Shown piece by piece: positions 44,440 to 47,581 of a stretch of DNA of 47,581 bases. Both the position numbers and the translations under genes were made by a program. Source of the stretch: JAWOFN01 sp046497505 [NCBI: bacterium] (GTDB lineage: Bacteria > Blakebacterota > Blakebacteria > Blakebacterales); the NCBI GenBank assembly GCA_046497505.1, contig JAWOFN010000075.1, positions 1-47,581 on the forward strand, written 5' to 3'. The stretch's first letter is position 1; each line of letters opens with the position of its first letter. The notes beneath the pieces were generated by a model. That model ran no database searches, was not told where the DNA came from, and was given only the letters and a program-made list of their open reading frames with translations.

Positions 44440-45214
44440 AGTCTGGTACGAACGATGGTTCGGTGAGAGCTACCTCGACGCCTACTATCACCGGGACCGG
44501 AGCGAGGCCCGGCGTTTTGTGGAGACTCTCCTGGACCGGCTGGAGCTTTCCGAGGGGGCCCGGGTCCTGGACGTGGCCTGCGGGTCGGGACGCCACGCCC
44601 TGCAGTTCGCCCTGGCCGGCCACCGGGTCACCGGGGTCGACCTCTCGCTTTTCCTGCTTCAGCAGGGGAGACACGCCCTCCGGCAGTGCGTCGAGGAACG
44701 AGAGACGGGGGAGGACCCCCCGGATCTCCTCCTGGTCCAGGGGGACATGAAAGAGCTTCCTGTGAGGCGTGAGCCGGGGAGGGCCGACCTGGTGGTGAAC
44801 CTCTTCACCGCCTTCGGCTACTTCGAGACCGAGGAGGAGGACGCAGCCGCCCTGGAGGAGATGGCCCTGGCCCTCAAGCCGGGCGGCCTGCTGGTCCTGG
44901 ACTTCCTGAACCGGTCCCGCATCGTGGAGGACCTGGTGGAGGAGGACGGGGAGTACCGGGAGGGGCTTCACATCAAGTCGGAACGCCGCCTCACCGACCT
45001 CGACCGCAGGGTGGAGAAGACCATCACCCTGGAGTACGCGGACGGCCGGGTGGAATCGCACACCGAGTCGGTCCGTCTCTATTCCCGGGACGACCTGGAG
45101 CGCCTGGCGCGCTACACGGGACTGGTCCCGGAGACCTTCTGGGGAGACTACGACGGCGGGGAGCACACCCCCTCCAGCCCCCGGTGCATACTCGTGGCGC
45201 GCCGACCCCTGTGA
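44432..45214 (+). CDS. class I SAM-dependent methyltransferase
   Basis: A 260-residue Rossmann-fold methyltransferase. SAM motif I VLDVACGSGRHALQFA (about 45-60), VTGVDLS (66-72), the acidic GDMKELP, and the motif IV region ADLVVNLFTAFGYF (about 118-131), characteristic of a subgroup often found beside bacillithiol or LPS genes without known substrate. Its first eight bases overlap the heptosyltransferase gene, and bshC follows after 40 bases. Confidence 0.85.
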   Translation: MSEVWYERWFGESYLDAYYHRDRSEARRFVETLLDRLELSEGARVLDVACGSGRHALQFALAGHRVTGVDLSLFLLQQGRHALRQCVEERETGEDPPDLLLVQGDMKELPVRREPGRADLVVNLFTAFGYFETEEEDAAALEEMALALKPGGLLVLDFLNRSRIVEDLVEEDGEYREGLHIKSERRLTDLDRRVEKTITLEYADGRVESHTESVRLYSRDDLERLARYTGLVPETFWGDYDGGEHTPSSPRCILVARRPL

Positions 45215-45254
45215 GGAGCGGCGGCCTCCCTACCACCCGGCAGGGGACGAAGAC

Positions 45255-46862
45255 ATGACTCGACTCTTCAAGGATTATCTCGACCGGAGCTCCGGGGTGC
45301 TCCGCTTCTACAGCGGGGACTGGGGAGAGGAGGGATCCTGGGAGGCGGCCGCCCGGAGGGCGAAGGATCACGACGGCCCCCGGGAGGAGACGGCCGGGGT
45401 GCTCCGGGCGTCCAATGAGGCCTGGCTCACCGGGGAGGCCTCCGCACGGCTTCGGGCCGTGGCCGAGGGGAGGGGGACGGCAGTGGTGGGGGGCCAGCAG
45501 GCGGGCCTTCTGGGAGGACCGCTCTACACGCTGCACAAGGCCCTCACCCTCCTGAGCCTGGCCGATGCGGCCGAGTCCCTCACCGGGGGTCCGGTGCTCC
45601 CGGTCTTCTGGGTCGCCTCCAACGACAGCGACCTGGAGGAGGCGGGGAGGACGGCCATGGTGGGTCCCGACCACCGGCTCCAGACCTTCCGGATCCACAG
45701 CACCCCTCCCATGGAACCCTACCGGGGATGGCCGGTGGGGCGGATCCCCCTGGGCGAGACCGCCGACCTGCTCCTGAAGTGGACCCGTCGACACCTGCCC
45801 GAGACGGAGTTCAGGGAGGACCTGCTGGAGACCATAGCCTCCGCTTACCGCGCCGAGGCCACCGTGGCGGGGGCCTTCTTCCACTTCATGGGGAGCTGGC
45901 TCGGGCCCCTGGGTCTGGTGCTGCTCGACCCCCTGGACCCCCGTTTCAAGCCCCTGGCGTATCCCCTCTACCGGCAGGTGCTGGAGGACCCGGGATGTGC
46001 CGGACGGTCCCTGCAGCAGACCGGCGGGGAGCTGAAGGAGGCGGGCTACCACCGCCAGCTCCACATGCCCTCCGACCGCATCCCCCTCTTCGCGACCGGG
46101 GAGGGGGACCTCCGGCGTCCCCTCGTACCCATCGACGGTTCCGATACGGAGGTGGAGGTGGCGGGGGTGGGACCGGTAGGGGTCTCCGAGCTGCTCGACC
46201 CCGACGCTCCCTGGTCCCTCGACCCGAACGCGGCCCTCCGCCCCGTGCTCCAGGACCACCTGCTCCCTACCGCCGGCTTCGCGGCCGGCCCCGCGGAGAT
46301 CGCCTACTTCGGGCAGCTGGGTCCCCTGTACGAGGACCTGGAGGTGCCCCGGCCCCTGGCCGTGCCCCGCGATCGGGTGGTCCTGGTACCCCGCACCGCT
46401 GCCCGTGTGCTGGAGAAATACTCCCTGGCGGTCATCGACTTCGAGGAGGGGCCGGAGCACGCTGCGCGCAAGGTGGCCCGCGACCTCTTCCCCGAGGACC
46501 TGGAGCGTGCTTTCGAGCGGACGGAGGAGGCGATCCTGGGACGGATGGAGAGTCTCAAGCAGCGGGTCATCAACTTCGACGAGACCCTCGAAGCTCCCTT
46601 CGACACCTCGGCGGGACGGATGGCCGGCGAGCTGCGCAGGCTGAGGGAGAAGGCGATCTCGAACCAGAGCCGTGAAGAGGAGATCGTCCGGCAGCAGACC
46701 GAACGGGCGGCCGTCTGGCTCTATCCCGACCGGCGGCCCCAGGAGCGGGTCCTCAACCCCCTCCCCTTCGCCGTGCGCCACGGCATGGAGGGGCTGCTGG
46801 AGATCCTCACCGAACCGTCCTTCGAACTCAGGGACCGCGGCATCCGGATCCTGGAGCTGTAG
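45255..46862 (+). CDS. bshC: bacillithiol biosynthesis cysteine-adding enzyme BshC
   Basis: A 535-residue protein of full BshC length. GGQQAGLLGGPLYTLHKAL (79-97) is the nucleotide-binding signature; FWVASNDSDLEEA (118-130) corresponds to the usual FWVA-(E/D)DHD segment but has Ser where His is normal; YFGQLGPLYEDLEV and the long C-terminal coiled coil (about 410-490) are present. BshC joins cysteine to GlcN-malate in the last step of bacillithiol synthesis. No bshA or bshB in the window. The substituted histidine may mean altered activity. Confidence 0.88.
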   Translation: MTRLFKDYLDRSSGVLRFYSGDWGEEGSWEAAARRAKDHDGPREETAGVLRASNEAWLTGEASARLRAVAEGRGTAVVGGQQAGLLGGPLYTLHKALTLLSLADAAESLTGGPVLPVFWVASNDSDLEEAGRTAMVGPDHRLQTFRIHSTPPMEPYRGWPVGRIPLGETADLLLKWTRRHLPETEFREDLLETIASAYRAEATVAGAFFHFMGSWLGPLGLVLLDPLDPRFKPLAYPLYRQVLEDPGCAGRSLQQTGGELKEAGYHRQLHMPSDRIPLFATGEGDLRRPLVPIDGSDTEVEVAGVGPVGVSELLDPDAPWSLDPNAALRPVLQDHLLPTAGFAAGPAEIAYFGQLGPLYEDLEVPRPLAVPRDRVVLVPRTAARVLEKYSLAVIDFEEGPEHAARKVARDLFPEDLERAFERTEEAILGRMESLKQRVINFDETLEAPFDTSAGRMAGELRRLREKAISNQSREEEIVRQQTERAAVWLYPDRRPQERVLNPLPFAVRHGMEGLLEILTEPSFELRDRGIRILEL

Positions 46863-47032
46863 CCCCGATCCGCCCCGGCCGCGCCGGCGGACCGTAATGT
46901 CCTGTCGGTGGGGGGCCGGTGTCCGCTACGATGATGCAGACCGGCTCAAGGTCCGGGCGGTACGATGAAGCATCCATCATCATCCATGGTCCGGTCACCG
47001 ACCCGCTGGACCGTCGCATCGGAGGGATCTGC

Positions 47033-47389
47033 ATGAAGTCCATCAACGAGGCAGGATGGGAGCGCATCCTCCGCGCTGTCGCGGGGGTCGTGTTCCTCTA
47101 TCTGGGGTTCAGCGGCGTGGTGACGGGGGTGTGGGGGGTGGTACTCATCATCATCGGCATCGTGATGCTGATCACCGGCCTGGTGGGCTGGTGCCCGGTG
47201 TACGCGGTCCTGGGCACCGGGACGAAGAAGATGGAGATGGAGGAGAGGGTCCCGACCGGCGGGGGGGACCAGCCTTACTTCGGGGAGGGTCCGGGCGAGC
47301 CGGAGGAACCTTCCGGGGGATCACCGGAGGAGCCGGAGCGGGAAGAGCCCCCATCGGATGAGCGTACACCCGGTTCGGGGGGCTTCTGA
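47033..47389 (+). CDS. DUF2892 (YgaP-like) small membrane protein
   Basis: A 118-residue protein. Two transmembrane helices (about 11-30 and 34-52) and GLVGWCPVYAVLGTG (49-63) define the DUF2892 family, also found as the membrane anchor of rhodanese YgaP. The C-terminal half is a Gly/Pro/Glu-rich disordered tail unlike the family. GGAGGG lies six bases before ATG 47033. The preceding 170-base gap has TACGAT twice (-10-like), without clear -35 boxes. Confidence 0.85.
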   Translation: MKSINEAGWERILRAVAGVVFLYLGFSGVVTGVWGVVLIIIGIVMLITGLVGWCPVYAVLGTGTKKMEMEERVPTGGGDQPYFGEGPGEPEEPSGGSPEEPEREEPPSDERTPGSGGF

Positions 47390-47406
47390 TCCCTTCCGGC
47401 GGGTCT

Positions 47407-47489
47407 CCCTCCCGGACTCCTTCCGGGAGGGTGTGAGATCACACCGGCCGGACCCCGGCGTCCGGCCGGTGCTCCCCGCTGATGCGGGG
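47407..47489. terminator. cluster of four hairpins after the last gene
   Basis: Consecutive perfect stems: 47407-47416 with 47422-47431 (10 bp); 47430-47436 with 47439-47445 (7 bp, loop of two); 47442-47452 with 47461-47471 (11 bp); 47474-47479 with 47484-47489 (6 bp, loop TGAT). Neighbouring stems share end bases. None has a T-tract. On the minus strand an open frame ends at 47516, so this may lie between convergent genes and act as a bidirectional terminator. The rest of 47390-47581 shows nothing else. Confidence 0.5.
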
Positions 47490-47581
47490 GCGCGCTCTTC
47501 CATCCGGAGGAGGGGTCAGTGCCCCCCGCTCCCGGCCGCGGTGTCCGGCACGGCGGGCCGGGGATATTCCCTCCCGTGCTT

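Noticed and set aside
47430-47445. CRP-type operator (TGTGA...TCACA)
   Set aside because: Spacer is two bases rather than six, and the site follows a gene end, within a hairpin cluster.

Overview
The window is GC-rich, densely coding bacterial chromosome. The organism has an outer membrane: there is a LpxL/HtrB-type acyltransferase, a heptosyltransferase and a PorV/PorQ-like outer-membrane protein. It also carries the bacillithiol enzyme BshC, a LipM-type octanoyltransferase, a large PurL with a PurS-like N-terminus, and secreted LACTB-like hydrolases. This mix fits Gemmatimonadota or a related phylum. That placement is inference; no rRNA or other taxonomic marker is present. I see no tRNA, rRNA, CRISPR array, insertion sequence or prophage.

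Layout. 1-3146 (+) is the end of an Mrp/complex I-type cation/proton antiporter operon. 3230-6434 (-) encodes a bc-type quinol oxidoreductase (Rieske protein, cytochrome b, octaheme-class cytochrome c in place of c1) preceded by a short DUF2339-like membrane protein. 6435-6940 is a scar region with the tail of a decayed glycerophosphodiesterase gene. 6937-12756 (-) is purL-purQ-VTT membrane protein-all-alpha protein. 12757-15495 is a self-contained sigma-54 module: a consensus -24/-12 promoter in front of an unknown two-helix membrane protein, a convergent sigma-54 activator with a degenerate receiver domain, and a shared GTACG-N4-CGTAC palindrome in both control regions. 15532-16956 holds a SpoIIM-like membrane protein and, divergently, greA, whose upstream region contains an intrinsic terminator.

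17050-19547 (+) is a promoter, a structured leader with competing hairpins, a COG2403-type GTPase and carbamate kinase. 19844-23068 (+) holds a NYN-domain protein, sucCD and ndk. 23161-30955 (+) is the conserved YceD-rpmF-plsX-fabH-fabD-fabG-acpP-fabF-rnc-lipM lipid synthesis cluster. It runs without a gap into an orphan family 5 solute-binding protein, a dCache histidine kinase, an NtrC-type regulator and a PorV/PorQ-like protein (30965-36822), followed by an alkaline phosphatase.

38185-40598 (-) holds a beta-propeller protein, a small lipoprotein and a LACTB-like hydrolase. 40803-47389 (+) has a truncated secreted protein, mnmA, a lipid A acyltransferase, a heptosyltransferase, a methyltransferase, bshC and a DUF2892 protein. 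The window ends in a cluster of overlapping hairpins.

The most notable items are the sigma-54 module, the GTPase-carbamate kinase operon with its switch-like leader, the orphan binding protein-kinase-regulator operon, and several small gene defects: a lost heme cysteine, an rnc reading frame with no standard start, and remnants of broken genes.
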